Source: Mesorhizobium sp. AR10 (GTDB taxonomy: Bacteria > Pseudomonadota > Alphaproteobacteria > Rhizobiales > Rhizobiaceae). From it: a stretch of 64,000 nt of DNA. The DNA lies in NCBI RefSeq assembly GCF_024746795.1, contig NZ_CP080523.1, forward strand, positions 686,265 through 750,264, given 5' to 3'. Shown here in pieces: positions 23,642 to 32,545 of this stretch (the first letter of the stretch is position 1; every line of letters starts with the position of its first letter). A program made the position numbers and the translations under genes. Under the pieces are notes generated by a model. The model was not told the DNA's origin, searched no databases, and saw only the letters and a list, made by a program, of their open reading frames with translations.

Positions 23642-24475
23642 ATGGCGATGATCAAGGCCAAGAATGTAACCGCCGAACTGCAGTTTCGCGGCCGCGGCAA
23701 TCCACCGGCTGCTCATCCGCAAGATGCCGTAGGCAATTTCTTTCCTGGGCTGGAGTTCAATTTCCAGAACGTCTGGAAACGGTTCTTCGTCGGGCTGGAA
23801 GTTCTTGAGCACGGCGCTCAGGTGACAGCGGTGAATGAAGATGAAGTCAGTGCGAGCGGTGGGGACATCGTCTCGCCCGGGCCTGATCCTGTCTCGTTGA
23901 GCACCGTTGTCGGCGCGGTCTTCATTCAGATCGACGGCAAGCAGACATGGCAGCAGATGGCGGGACCGCTCGACGATCCTTCGGCGGGGGCGCCTTTCAT
24001 CCTGCTGGAGTGGAGCAACATGCTGGCCGAGGTCCATGCCGCCAAAGGTGGGACCGACCAAACCGTGGCCTGCTTCTTCCAGCGCCCCGAAGATCAGGCG
24101 CCGGTTGGCCCCTTCCGCCTCAAGGTCCGGCGGCTGCTGGAACCGGATTCCGCGCTGATCAAACGCGAAACGAGCCTTCCCGGTGAGATCACCGAGAGCC
24201 TGTGCTCGCCGTGGCAGACAGACTATATCGGCTGCGCCTGCTATTACTGGGCGTCCAACCGGCCGGACTACGTCAACATCACCGACCCTGAAACTCCTGA
24301 CGTGACCGGCAACAACTGGCTCGATACCGCACGCCTGAAGAAGGCGGACGGCAAGCCGCTCTACACGCTGGTCGAAACGAATCTTCTGCAACATGAAGAT
24401 GTGATGCAGGACTGGGAAAGCAAGTTCCAGTTTATCGTCAAGGGCAAGGACGCCCCTGACGGGTTGGGGTCCTGA
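23642..24475 (+). CDS. LodA C-terminal-domain-like, candidate quinone-cofactor subunit
   Basis: A 277-residue protein. Its key region (residues 178-210) reads SLPGEITESLCSPWQTDY, IGCACYYW, ASNRPDYVN, which parallels the PGDLT...PWQADF..C...WWPAQRPD block near the cofactor of LodA/GoxA oxidases. Cys188, Cys198, Cys200, Trp191 and Trp203 are the residues from which a cysteine tryptophylquinone could be built. A final HEDVMQDWESKFQFIV stretch recalls the LodA end. Start at 23642; an ATG at 23648 is better spaced from the GGACGGGGG box. It sits between the LodA-N-like gene and a radical SAM maturase, ending 1 base before the latter. Cofactor formation is inferred, not visible. Confidence 0.6.
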   Translation: MAMIKAKNVTAELQFRGRGNPPAAHPQDAVGNFFPGLEFNFQNVWKRFFVGLEVLEHGAQVTAVNEDEVSASGGDIVSPGPDPVSLSTVVGAVFIQIDGKQTWQQMAGPLDDPSAGAPFILLEWSNMLAEVHAAKGGTDQTVACFFQRPEDQAPVGPFRLKVRRLLEPDSALIKRETSLPGEITESLCSPWQTDYIGCACYYWASNRPDYVNITDPETPDVTGNNWLDTARLKKADGKPLYTLVETNLLQHEDVMQDWESKFQFIVKGKDAPDGLGS

Positions 24476-24476
24476 C

Positions 24477-25838
24477 ATGGGCGGGGCGGCAGCGGCTGAT
24501 CGTAGGGCATGGCGCGAAGCACACTGGTCGAAGGCCGGTCTTTCGTTCTATGTCGACGATCAGCCGCATCTGTTCCTCTCCAACGGTTCTCGGCTTTATG
24601 GTGTCGACGAACAGGTGCTGCGCTCGTTTCGTGCCCTGGCATCGGACGACGAGACCACCGTTTCCAGATGGCTGGAAGCGAGCGGGCTTGATGCGGATCG
24701 CTATATAGACGACACGCCGATCGAGCCGTTTCCGGTCCATGCAATCTCTCTGGCGGTCGCCCAGAAATGCAATCTCGGCTGTACCTACTGCTACGCGCAG
24801 GAGGGTGATTTCGGCGGCCGCCCGAAAAACATGCCCCTTGACGTGGCAAAGCGCTCGATCGAAGCCCTGATCGATGGTGTCGAACCGGGCGAGCGTGTCA
24901 ACATCGCCTTTCTCGGCGGCGAACCGCTCGTGAATCGTGACGTCCTGCGCGCGGCGACCGAACATGCCGGAGCGATCGGCGCCTCCAAGGGCGTCAAAGT
25001 CAATTTCTCGGTTACCACCAACGGCACGCTGATCCGGCCCGACGACGCCGATTTCTTCGAACGTCACGGCTTTGCGGTAACGATCAGTCTTGACGGCGCC
25101 GGTGCGACGCACGACGCGTTGCGCTCATACAAAAGCGGCCGGGGCAGCTTCGATGAAATCATCCGACGCGTGACCCCCTTACTCGAAAAACAGCATCGCA
25201 TGCAGGTGTCCGCCAGGGTCACGGTCACGCCCCGCAACCTCGATCTGCCGCGCACGCTGGAAGATTTCATCGCGAGGGGCTTTTTCAGCGTCGGCTTCTC
25301 GCCGATACTGAGCTCCCCGACCGGTCGCGACGAGATGACGGCCGATGCCCTGCAGACCATGCTCGATCAGATGGTCGTCTGCGGCGGTGCCTTCGAAAAC
25401 GCCTTGATCGAAGGCCGGCGATACCCGTTTCTCAATATGGTCAACGCAATGCGCGAGATCCATCGCGGCACGCACCGGCCATACGGCTGCGGTGCCGGCG
25501 GCGGATATCTCGGCGTGTCGGCCGAGGGTGCCTATTTCGCCTGCCATCGGTTTGTCGACGACGAGATTGGCGCGATGGGAACGATCGCCGCTGGATTGGA
25601 TGACGACCGTCGGCGTGGTTGGCTCGCCGAGCGGCATGTCCATCGCCAGAAGCCTTGCTCGGATTGCGGCGCACGCTACCTCTGCGGCGGCGGCTGCCAC
25701 CACGAAGTGATCCATCGGGGGCGCCCGGCCTGTGATTTCATTCGCGGTTGGCTCGCCTACTGCCTCGCAGCCTATGTACGGCTCGTCGAGCGCCGGCCTG
25801 ACTTCTTCGGTGCCGCGGAGGCGACGAAGCCGCAGTAG
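24477..25838 (+). CDS. Radical SAM/SPASM maturase, QhpD-like
   Basis: A 453-residue radical SAM enzyme. The [4Fe-4S]-SAM cluster motif is C98-x3-C102-x2-C105 (KCNLGCTYCYA). LGGEPL and SVTTNGTLI follow as usual. The SPASM part has GCGAGGGYLGVSAEGAYFAC, HRFVDDEIGAMG, and CSDCGARYLCGGGCHHEV with a final CDFIRGWLAYC, a set that closely follows QhpD, the maturase of quinohemoprotein amine dehydrogenase that forms Cys-to-Asp/Glu thioether bonds in the small QhpC subunit. No QhpC or heme subunit (QhpA) gene is present, so its substrate here is probably the LodA-C-like protein encoded just upstream. ATG at 24477, 1 base after the previous stop. Confidence 0.85.
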   Translation: MGGAAAADRRAWREAHWSKAGLSFYVDDQPHLFLSNGSRLYGVDEQVLRSFRALASDDETTVSRWLEASGLDADRYIDDTPIEPFPVHAISLAVAQKCNLGCTYCYAQEGDFGGRPKNMPLDVAKRSIEALIDGVEPGERVNIAFLGGEPLVNRDVLRAATEHAGAIGASKGVKVNFSVTTNGTLIRPDDADFFERHGFAVTISLDGAGATHDALRSYKSGRGSFDEIIRRVTPLLEKQHRMQVSARVTVTPRNLDLPRTLEDFIARGFFSVGFSPILSSPTGRDEMTADALQTMLDQMVVCGGAFENALIEGRRYPFLNMVNAMREIHRGTHRPYGCGAGGGYLGVSAEGAYFACHRFVDDEIGAMGTIAAGLDDDRRRGWLAERHVHRQKPCSDCGARYLCGGGCHHEVIHRGRPACDFIRGWLAYCLAAYVRLVERRPDFFGAAEATKPQ

Positions 25839-25845
25839 GTCATCA

Positions 25846-27240
25846 ATGGAAAAAGAAGAGCGGCGCTTTGACTGCGTCATCCTGGGTGGCGGCTTGAGCG
25901 GATCTGTGGCCGCCGTCCGTTTGTCTGCACTCGGCCTGACGGTTTGCCTTTTGCAGGATGGGCGGGCGACTGTCGTCGGCACAGTCGAATCGATCTCGCA
26001 CGGCGCGATTGCCGTACTCGAACGAATGGGCTTGGCGCGCGCGCTGCGGCGAGCGGAGATGATCAGATCGATCGGATCGCGAGTGCATTGGGGCGGCGAG
26101 ACGATCGAGGTCGACGCCGCTGCGGGATCCAACCTGATTGTCTGTCACTCTGCCTTCCGCGCCGCGTTGCTGGACGACGCCGAATGTCGAGGCGTGGAAG
26201 TTCATCGTGGCACCAGCATAAGCAGCGTCGATCGCGGCGGTCACGGCTGGCGGGTCGAAGCCGAAACGCCGGACGGCTTGCTGCGCGTTGGCGGACGTTT
26301 CATGGTTTTCGCCGGCGGACGCCACGGCCATCGGTGCGGCAGGCGGCGCCGCATGTCTCCGGCGACCCTGGCACTGACGGGCCGATTTCGCGCACCGGCG
26401 GCAATGCCGGCGAGGAGCTATGTCGAGGCGGGCGCTGAATGGTGGTGCTGGGCTGCCCCGCTGCCTGCCGATCTTGCCCAGATCACAGTTTTCACCGCGC
26501 CGGATCATCCGGCATTGAAGGCCGGATCGAATCTGGAATCTGGCCTGCGGCGGTTGCTCGCCCGATCCGGATCGTTGGCCGCGTTCGCGGATGCTGATCT
26601 GGATGGCCCGTTGCAGGCGTGCGATGCCTCGCGCACGATGGTCTTTCCTGCCATAGGAGACGACTTCGTCGCTGTCGGCGATGCCGCCTTCACCATCGAT
26701 CCGCTGTCCTCGCAAGGCGTTGTGAAAGCGGTCGTATCGGCGCAGCAGGCCGCGGTTGCGGTGAACACACTGCTGCGACGCCCCGATCTGGCGAGCTCTG
26801 CCCGGGATTTCTACCTTGCGCGCGTTCGCGAGGCGGTCGACTGGGATCGTCGGACGTCCGGTCTCTACTATGCGCGCCAGGCGGCCTGCATGCCGACGCC
26901 ATTTTGGGTTTTGCGATCGGGCACGCCGGAACCGCAGGCGCGGTGCGCCCTGGAACCGCACCTTGCGCTGCACTTCGACGACGCCACGGCCATGGTCGAC
27001 ACACCGGTGCTCTGCGACGAACTCATCGAAAGGCATCCGGCCCTGACCCATCCCGGCCTGCAAAGGCCCATCGCCTTTGTCGGAAATACACCGGTCGGCG
27101 CATTGCTGCGCGGGCTGCCGCGCACGGCAACCGCAAGCCAGCTCGCCGAGCGCTGGTCGGCGGCTCTGGGACGCCACGCCGCAGCTCGGTTCGTCAACCT
27201 GCTCTGGGATAGGGCCGTGCTCGTCACCGCTGGTCGCTAA
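25846..27240 (+). CDS. FAD-dependent oxidoreductase, LodB/QhpG-like
   Basis: A 464-residue flavoprotein. FDCVILGGGLSGSVAAVRLS near the N-terminus is the GxGxxG dinucleotide site, and FVAVGDAAFTIDPLSSQGVV near residue 285 is the GD motif of the halogenase/p-hydroxybenzoate-hydroxylase group. LodB (for LodA) and QhpG (for quinohemoprotein amine dehydrogenase) belong to this group and hydroxylate the Trp that becomes the quinone cofactor. Its position straight after a QhpD-like enzyme and a LodA-C-like gene makes that role likely. The start at 25846 is 7 bases after the radical SAM stop. Long open frames on the opposite strand here are shadows. Confidence 0.75.
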   Translation: MEKEERRFDCVILGGGLSGSVAAVRLSALGLTVCLLQDGRATVVGTVESISHGAIAVLERMGLARALRRAEMIRSIGSRVHWGGETIEVDAAAGSNLIVCHSAFRAALLDDAECRGVEVHRGTSISSVDRGGHGWRVEAETPDGLLRVGGRFMVFAGGRHGHRCGRRRRMSPATLALTGRFRAPAAMPARSYVEAGAEWWCWAAPLPADLAQITVFTAPDHPALKAGSNLESGLRRLLARSGSLAAFADADLDGPLQACDASRTMVFPAIGDDFVAVGDAAFTIDPLSSQGVVKAVVSAQQAAVAVNTLLRRPDLASSARDFYLARVREAVDWDRRTSGLYYARQAACMPTPFWVLRSGTPEPQARCALEPHLALHFDDATAMVDTPVLCDELIERHPALTHPGLQRPIAFVGNTPVGALLRGLPRTATASQLAERWSAALGRHAAARFVNLLWDRAVLVTAGR

Positions 27241-27386
27241 GGCGAGATCCGCGTCTGAACGGCTGTTTGCAGCCGTGTCCCGCCGACGCCGGCGGTCCCG
27301 TCGGCCACCCCTTTCCCGTTATCGAGGAAATCGCGCTCGACGGTGGCAAATCCCACAGTCAGGAGCCACGGATCGGCAAAGGATCG

Positions 27387-29492
27387 ATGACGGAGAGATA
27401 CGGATTTCGTGGCAACCGTCAGACCGGTGGGAGGATGACCGAGGTGCGCAAAGTTCCCGAAACAGAACCCGTTGGTCGAGCGGGTCGCAAAAATCGGTCC
27501 TGCGTCTTCGCCGCGGCAGCTATCTGCGTCGGGTTGCCTTCCGCGGCATGGACTGCCGGGCAGATCGCGCAGAACCCACCCAGCGCAGTCATCGAGCGCG
27601 CTGGAAGCGGCGCCGGGCCGATCACGATCCTGTCGGAAGCGCCGACGGTACCGACCGTCGGCGGAGAGGCGTTCTGGTCGGCCACCATACAGTACGTGAA
27701 CGGCAAGATCTTCAACCCGCGGACCGGCATGTATGACAAGGTGCGGCTGCGCAGCTATCAAGGGGAGGGGGTCGACCCGGACTATCCGTTTGTCGCTCCA
27801 ACGATTTCGCTCTTCCCCGGCGAAACGTTCCGGATCACCCTTGATAACAAGCTACCCGCAGACGATCCGTCCTGCACTGCGGAGCATGAAAATCCCAACA
27901 TTCCGCACTGCTTCAACTCGACCAACCTGCACGCGCATGGACTTTGGGTCAGCCCGGCCGGCAATTCCGACAACGTGCTGCTGCGCATCAACCCGGACGT
28001 TCAGTTTCAGTACGAATACAACATCCCCGCCGATCATCCGGCCGGAACCTACTGGTATCATCCGCATCTTCACGGCTCGACCGCGCTGCAGGTTTCGAGC
28101 GGCATGGCGGGGGCGCTCATCATAAAGGGAACCCGACTGCCGACCGCGGATCAACCGGGCGACGTCGACACGCTGTTGCGGCGCGACGACGGCACCCCGT
28201 TCCCGGAACGGATCGTCCTTTTGCAGCAGATTCCGTACGCTTGCCGCGACGCGGCGGGGCGCATCAAGACCGATCCGCCGTCAGCTGCAAACGGCGTTTG
28301 GGTATGCGATGAAGGCGATGTCGGGGAGATCGAGAGATATGTAGGACCTGTGAAGCCGGATCAGTTTGGACCGCCTGCGTGGCACGATTCTGGACGCTAC
28401 ACCACCATCAACGGGCGAACGATTCCGACCTTTACGGGCGCCTCGGCCGGCGGCATCGAGCGCTGGCGGCTGATCCACGCCGGCGTGCGGGCCTCGATCT
28501 CGCTCGGCTTCCAGAAGACTCGGCCGACCCAGGTCGCCATGGCAGAGGCGGCCGCCTACACGGCAGCGACGCCGCAGGCGCGGGCGGCCTTCGTCGATCA
28601 GGTTTGCGATGGCACCAACATCGTCCAGCATGCGCTCGCCGAAGACGGGCATACGCGCGACCGGCTTGTCGGGCAGCAGACGGCCACGCTACACCCCGGA
28701 TACCGCGAGGATCTGCTGGTCGTTTTCCCGACGCCTGGCATCTACTGCATCGTCGACGGCGACCTCCCCGGCGACGGCACGGCGAGCCAGCAGGCAAAGT
28801 CGCGTCAACTGCTCGGCTTCGTCGAAGTCGGGGAAGGCTCCGGCACCGGCGGGGTCGATACGGAAGCCTATCTCAAGCAGGAGCTGAAAGCCGCCGCGGC
28901 GCGCTTCATGCCGGGCGACGTCAGCCAGAAGGTCATCGACGATCTCGAGCAGGGGCTGCTGCTTTCGGCCTTTGAGCCACACAAAACAATCGCGCCAGAA
29001 GAACTCACGGGCAAGCAGAGTGTTGCGTTCAAGATAGATACGTCCGTCGCGCCACCCATCTTCGAGATCGGCTCCCTGGACGGAAGCGGGGGTGGGGTCG
29101 ACCTTCGGCCATATGACCCAATGCGCGTCGATCGACTGCTGCCGCTGGGTGGAGTCGAGGAATGGCGGGTGAAGTCCCTGTTCGCCGGGCATCCATTTCA
29201 CATACATGTGAATCCGTTCCAGATTGTCGAGATCCTTGACGGAGACAAGGACGTCAGCGGTTTCGAGCCTGGCAACTCGTCGCCCTATGCGCGGCTGAAG
29301 GGTGTGTGGAAAGACACGCTCTATATTTCAGGCGCGGACCTGACATTCGTGCTTCGAACCCGCTACCAGCGCTATATCGGCGACTTCGTCCTCCACTGCC
29401 ACATCCTCGACCATGAGGACCAAGGCATGATGCAGAACGTGCGCATCGCGCTGCCCGACGGGCACGGCGGAATCGCCGCCAGCCACCACTAG
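27387..29492 (+). CDS. Multicopper oxidase, exported
   Basis: About 701 residues from the ATG at 27387 (AAAGGA box); an ATG at 27435 is possible. A signal peptide-like stretch (CVFAAAAICVGLPSAAWTAG) follows an Arg/Lys-rich start. All copper motifs are present: STNLHAHGLWV, TYWYHPHLHGS, GHPFHIHVNPF and FVLHCHILDHEDQGMMQ, giving one type-1 and the trinuclear type-2/3 sites. The HxH sites and Met ligand indicate an active laccase-like enzyme. Substrates of such enzymes include phenols, metals and bilirubin-like compounds. It follows the flavoprotein gene by about 145 bases, without a clear terminator between them, and is the first of several secreted redox proteins in the run. Confidence 0.9.
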   Translation: MTERYGFRGNRQTGGRMTEVRKVPETEPVGRAGRKNRSCVFAAAAICVGLPSAAWTAGQIAQNPPSAVIERAGSGAGPITILSEAPTVPTVGGEAFWSATIQYVNGKIFNPRTGMYDKVRLRSYQGEGVDPDYPFVAPTISLFPGETFRITLDNKLPADDPSCTAEHENPNIPHCFNSTNLHAHGLWVSPAGNSDNVLLRINPDVQFQYEYNIPADHPAGTYWYHPHLHGSTALQVSSGMAGALIIKGTRLPTADQPGDVDTLLRRDDGTPFPERIVLLQQIPYACRDAAGRIKTDPPSAANGVWVCDEGDVGEIERYVGPVKPDQFGPPAWHDSGRYTTINGRTIPTFTGASAGGIERWRLIHAGVRASISLGFQKTRPTQVAMAEAAAYTAATPQARAAFVDQVCDGTNIVQHALAEDGHTRDRLVGQQTATLHPGYREDLLVVFPTPGIYCIVDGDLPGDGTASQQAKSRQLLGFVEVGEGSGTGGVDTEAYLKQELKAAAARFMPGDVSQKVIDDLEQGLLLSAFEPHKTIAPEELTGKQSVAFKIDTSVAPPIFEIGSLDGSGGGVDLRPYDPMRVDRLLPLGGVEEWRVKSLFAGHPFHIHVNPFQIVEILDGDKDVSGFEPGNSSPYARLKGVWKDTLYISGADLTFVLRTRYQRYIGDFVLHCHILDHEDQGMMQNVRIALPDGHGGIAASHH

Positions 29493-29545
29493 CGACGCGC
29501 TTTGGCATCGTCTCTGAAGGCCTCGCGCAACCGAGAGGAAATACG

Positions 29546-29947
29546 ATGAGCAGCTCCTTTGTTGGAACCTGGACCTATCGCAGCTTCGTCAGTGATCCCG
29601 ACTTGAATACGCCGTTCCAGAGCCTGGAGTTCGGGCGCGCCAAGTTGGCGATCGAGGAGCCCAAGCCAGGCACTGTCGGCGGCACGATCGGCGGAACGGG
29701 CTGGTCGCTCAACCTCGACGGCACGATCACAGCCGGCAACCCCGAAACGATCCGCTTCACAGGCTCCGGTCCGATCGGCGGTGAAAACTGGGTCTACGAT
29801 TATCGCGGATTTCTCGTCCCGCAATGGCCGAACGGCGTCAATCAGCGCGCCGCTATTGTCGGAACCATCGTGCGCACCGTGGCGCATTCGAATGGCACGG
29901 CTCCGGCAGGGGTCGTCGCCCAGTGGATCGCGGTGCGGCAGGACTGA
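29546..29947 (+). CDS. Hypothetical 133-residue beta-rich protein
   Basis: A small Gly/Thr-rich protein that starts FVGTWTYRSFVSDPDL and alternates strand-like segments (WSLNLDGTITAGNPETIRFT, WVYDYRGFLVPQWPNG). It looks like a single beta barrel, perhaps lipocalin- or avidin-like. No signal peptide, so it may act in the cytoplasm or be exported with a partner. It is sandwiched between the multicopper oxidase and the exported tyrosinase genes, 21 bases before the latter. I do not know a function; a metallochaperone (caddie-like) role for tyrosinase is one idea suggested only by position. Confidence 0.65.
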   Translation: MSSSFVGTWTYRSFVSDPDLNTPFQSLEFGRAKLAIEEPKPGTVGGTIGGTGWSLNLDGTITAGNPETIRFTGSGPIGGENWVYDYRGFLVPQWPNGVNQRAAIVGTIVRTVAHSNGTAPAGVVAQWIAVRQD

Positions 29948-29968
29948 CCGCAATTGGAGGATGTAGAG

Positions 29969-31369
29969 ATGCGAAAGAAATTAGCCGCCTTGGTCATCTT
30001 TTCCATTCTTGCCGCGATCATGAGCGTTGGCGGGGCGCTTGCCGACAATCCCGAATTGCGCATCCGCAAGAACATAGATGCGCTGAAGCCGGAGGAGTTG
30101 TCCAACTACCTGCACGCGCTGGACATCGTCATGCGGCGTGACCCTTCGACGGTCGGGAGCTATGCCTACTACGCGGCACTTCACAACGACCTCGACGTTG
30201 GTCCCTGCGAGCATGCCACAGACACCTTCCTGCCCTGGCACCGCGCGCACCTGTATGATTTCGAAAACGAGCTCAGGGCATCGGATCCGCCGCGCACGTC
30301 CGAGGTTACGATCCCCTACTGGAACTGGTCGGAGCTTCCGAGCGGAACGCGCTTTCCCAAGGCGTTCGAAACTGAGGCGCTTCTGACGCGCAAGGATCGT
30401 TGGAACAGACCGATCTGCAAGGGCGCTCCGGACCCAAGCTGTGATCGTCTCTCCTTTCCATGGCCTGAACTCGACGCGGACGTTCTCTCGGTGAAATCCT
30501 GGTCTTCGCCAACGGAGGACAATTTCGGCAGCTTCAGCCTGAACCAGGCGGTGGAGTGCAAAGACCGCGCAGACGGCGGCTACGGAGCACTCGAGAATCC
30601 GCCGCACAACACCATGCATGGCAGCTACATCGGCGGCCTGATGGGCAATCCAAGGACAGCTGCGGAAGACCCGATCTACTGGTCCTATCACGCTTTTATC
30701 GACCTGCTCTGGTGGAATTGGCAGCAGCGCGCCAACCACGTGGTCGACACCTGTCCGACCTGCAAACTCTGCGGGCTGAACTGGACCGTCGACAAGCTCG
30801 TCGATTCCGAAGCGCAGTTGAAAGTTTCCTACGAATTCAGCCCGCCGCCGCCTGTGACGACGATCGCATCACCGGGGGGCATGCCCGAGCCGCTTGCGAG
30901 CGTTGATATGGCGCTGAGTGCGACCGAGGATCCTGTCGGACGCCACACGAGCCTTGTCACAATCCCATCCAAGAAGGTGGAAGCAGCGAGAGTGACGGTC
31001 CAGAACGTCCGCATCGTTTCTCCCGTCACGTTTCAGGTCAACGCATTCTTCTACCCGCAAAGCGAGGCAGCTTCCTTCGATCCCAAGGACCGCGCATCCC
31101 GCGAACGCCGCATCGTCTATGTCGGAACGATCTGGCAGAGGCACCACGGCCACGACACCACAAGCAGTGGATTGACCCAGACCTTCCGCGTCAATCTTGC
31201 GCCCTACCTCAACGCACTGGTTGCCGAACATGGCGGCGAGACCTGGGTGCTGGATGTCCGGACCTACGTCGATCCGAACAGTGATTCCGGAATGCACGGC
31301 CTGACTACGGATTCGGAGGCGATACGCGGCATCCTCGAATTCGGCGGTGTGGGCCTGTCGATCGAATAG
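29969..31369 (+). CDS. Exported tyrosinase
   Basis: A 466-residue type-3 copper enzyme; the ATG at 29969 has GGAGG 9 bases upstream and begins a clear signal peptide (KKLAALVIFSILAAIMSVGG, cleavage after ALA). CuA ligands are H72 (ALHND), H82 (CEHATDTFLPW) and H91 (WHRAHLYDFE); CuB ligands are H213 and H217 (NPPHNTMHGSYIGG) and H241 (SYHAFIDLLWWNWQ). The C-terminal 170 residues are a beta-rich domain. It differs markedly from the unsecreted tyrosinase at 13.3 kb. In this run of exported oxidases it may act on the same phenolic or peptide-bound tyrosine substrate as the multicopper oxidase. Confidence 0.9.
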   Translation: MRKKLAALVIFSILAAIMSVGGALADNPELRIRKNIDALKPEELSNYLHALDIVMRRDPSTVGSYAYYAALHNDLDVGPCEHATDTFLPWHRAHLYDFENELRASDPPRTSEVTIPYWNWSELPSGTRFPKAFETEALLTRKDRWNRPICKGAPDPSCDRLSFPWPELDADVLSVKSWSSPTEDNFGSFSLNQAVECKDRADGGYGALENPPHNTMHGSYIGGLMGNPRTAAEDPIYWSYHAFIDLLWWNWQQRANHVVDTCPTCKLCGLNWTVDKLVDSEAQLKVSYEFSPPPPVTTIASPGGMPEPLASVDMALSATEDPVGRHTSLVTIPSKKVEAARVTVQNVRIVSPVTFQVNAFFYPQSEAASFDPKDRASRERRIVYVGTIWQRHHGHDTTSSGLTQTFRVNLAPYLNALVAEHGGETWVLDVRTYVDPNSDSGMHGLTTDSEAIRGILEFGGVGLSIE

Positions 31370-31379
31370 GGGAGGTGAG

Positions 31380-31928
31380 ATGTCGACGCCACGCTGGGAA
31401 CTGCACATTCGTCCCATGTTCAACCTTCAGGACTGGGATCATATGCGATCTCGATTTGACTTTTCGGACGTGAATGCCGTCTGGGCCTCTCGGCATGCCA
31501 TTCTCGATCGGCTGCGGTCCGACGACCCGATGCCACCCAGGCCCGAGGGCGGTCCTTGGCCGCGGGAGTGGGTTGATCTCTTCGACCGTTGGATCGTGGC
31601 CGGAGAGACCGAGTTCGGCGGACAGCCGCCGCGTCTGACTATCGGGCAAGGAACCGGTTACAATCTAGCGGCCGGCTTCGGAAAATGGCGCCTCACCGCA
31701 ACAGTCTCCGTGCCTTCCCCGGATTCGAAAGCATGGCTGCATCTCGTTGCATTTTCGCCAGCGGTGCAGACCCTGACGATGTTCATCGAGGCGCCAGCCA
31801 ATCCAGCGGGACCCGCGTCCGACCGCCCGCTGCTTGCCATGATCAATGCCTCACCCGCGCTGCAGGAGGTTGTCGTCATCAACGCGAACGGCGAGACGCG
31901 GCTGCCCCGTCCCGGCGCGGGCACATGA
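31380..31928 (+). CDS. Hypothetical 182-residue protein following tyrosinase
   Basis: Begins at ATG 31380 behind a perfect GGGGAGG box. The N-terminal half is helical with a Pro-rich insert (RSDDPMPPRPEGGPW, then REWVDLFDRWIVAG), and the C-terminal half is beta-rich (KWRLTATVSVPSPDSKAWLH). The DLFDRWIVAG segment is reminiscent of a motif in a protein further down the run (DLFDNWTTTGM at the end of the 33.9-kb gene). No signal peptide. Not recognised; position 10 bases after the tyrosinase stop says it serves the same process. Confidence 0.6.
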   Translation: MSTPRWELHIRPMFNLQDWDHMRSRFDFSDVNAVWASRHAILDRLRSDDPMPPRPEGGPWPREWVDLFDRWIVAGETEFGGQPPRLTIGQGTGYNLAAGFGKWRLTATVSVPSPDSKAWLHLVAFSPAVQTLTMFIEAPANPAGPASDRPLLAMINASPALQEVVVINANGETRLPRPGAGT

Positions 31929-31939
31929 AGGAGATGGAC

Positions 31940-32545
31940 ATGGTCGCGCGCGCTCTCGCAATCCAGATTGGCATCGCCTCGCTGCTGATCGGCATGGCCG
32001 GATCGGCCACTGCCCAGACCGCCCCAACCTACGACGCCAGCGGCAACCTCGTTCTGCCGCCGAGCTATGAGAACTGGGTCTTCGTCGGCTCGAATCTGGG
32101 CCTCGCGTATAAGAGCGGCGCCGCGGCCATGACAGCGCTCGAAGCCACACGTGCCGACAGCCAGGTCTTTCACAATATCTATATCGACCCGACGGCCTAT
32201 GCGGCATTCGTCAAGACCGGCGTGTTTCCCGATCCGACGATCCTGATCATGGAAAACTACGCCGCCGAGGACAAGGACAGCGGCGGCGTGCTCAACGGCG
32301 GCACCTACAATGGCAACCGGGTGAGGGTGGAGGCGGCTGTCAAGGATTCGCACCGCCCGACCCGCCCCGATTCGAAAGAGGTGTGGGCGTATTACTCCTT
32401 CTCAGTCAATGCCGCCGGCCAGCCTGCGCCGGCGACCTCGGCATTTCCGGACGCCGCTTGCTACTCCTGCCACAAGCTGCATGCCGGCCACGACAATGTG
32501 TGGGTGCAGTTCTATCCCCAGCTAAGACGCTGGATCCAGCCATGA
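31940..32545 (+). CDS. Cytochrome P460 family protein, exported
   Basis: A 201-residue protein; the ATG at 31940 is picked because AAGGAG lies 7 bases upstream and a signal peptide follows (ALAIQIGIASLLIGMAG, cleavage after ATA). The C-terminal CYSCH motif (C174, C177, H178) binds a c-type heme, and the body (YENWVFVGSNLGLAYKSG, FHNIYIDPTAYAAFVKTG) matches the P460 fold, in which a Lys/Tyr crosslink to heme supports hydroxylamine or amine chemistry. Mono-heme relatives with a normal CxxCH heme also act as electron carriers. It is the only heme protein in the run. The stop overlaps the next start (ATGA). Confidence 0.8.
   Translation: MVARALAIQIGIASLLIGMAGSATAQTAPTYDASGNLVLPPSYENWVFVGSNLGLAYKSGAAAMTALEATRADSQVFHNIYIDPTAYAAFVKTGVFPDPTILIMENYAAEDKDSGGVLNGGTYNGNRVRVEAAVKDSHRPTRPDSKEVWAYYSFSVNAAGQPAPATSAFPDAACYSCHKLHAGHDNVWVQFYPQLRRWIQP

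Noticed and set aside
25843..27177. Long open frame (444 codons) antisense to the flavoprotein gene
   Set aside because: High-GC shadow of the LodB/QhpG-like gene; no recognisable motif, and Arg/Gly/Ala-biased composition.
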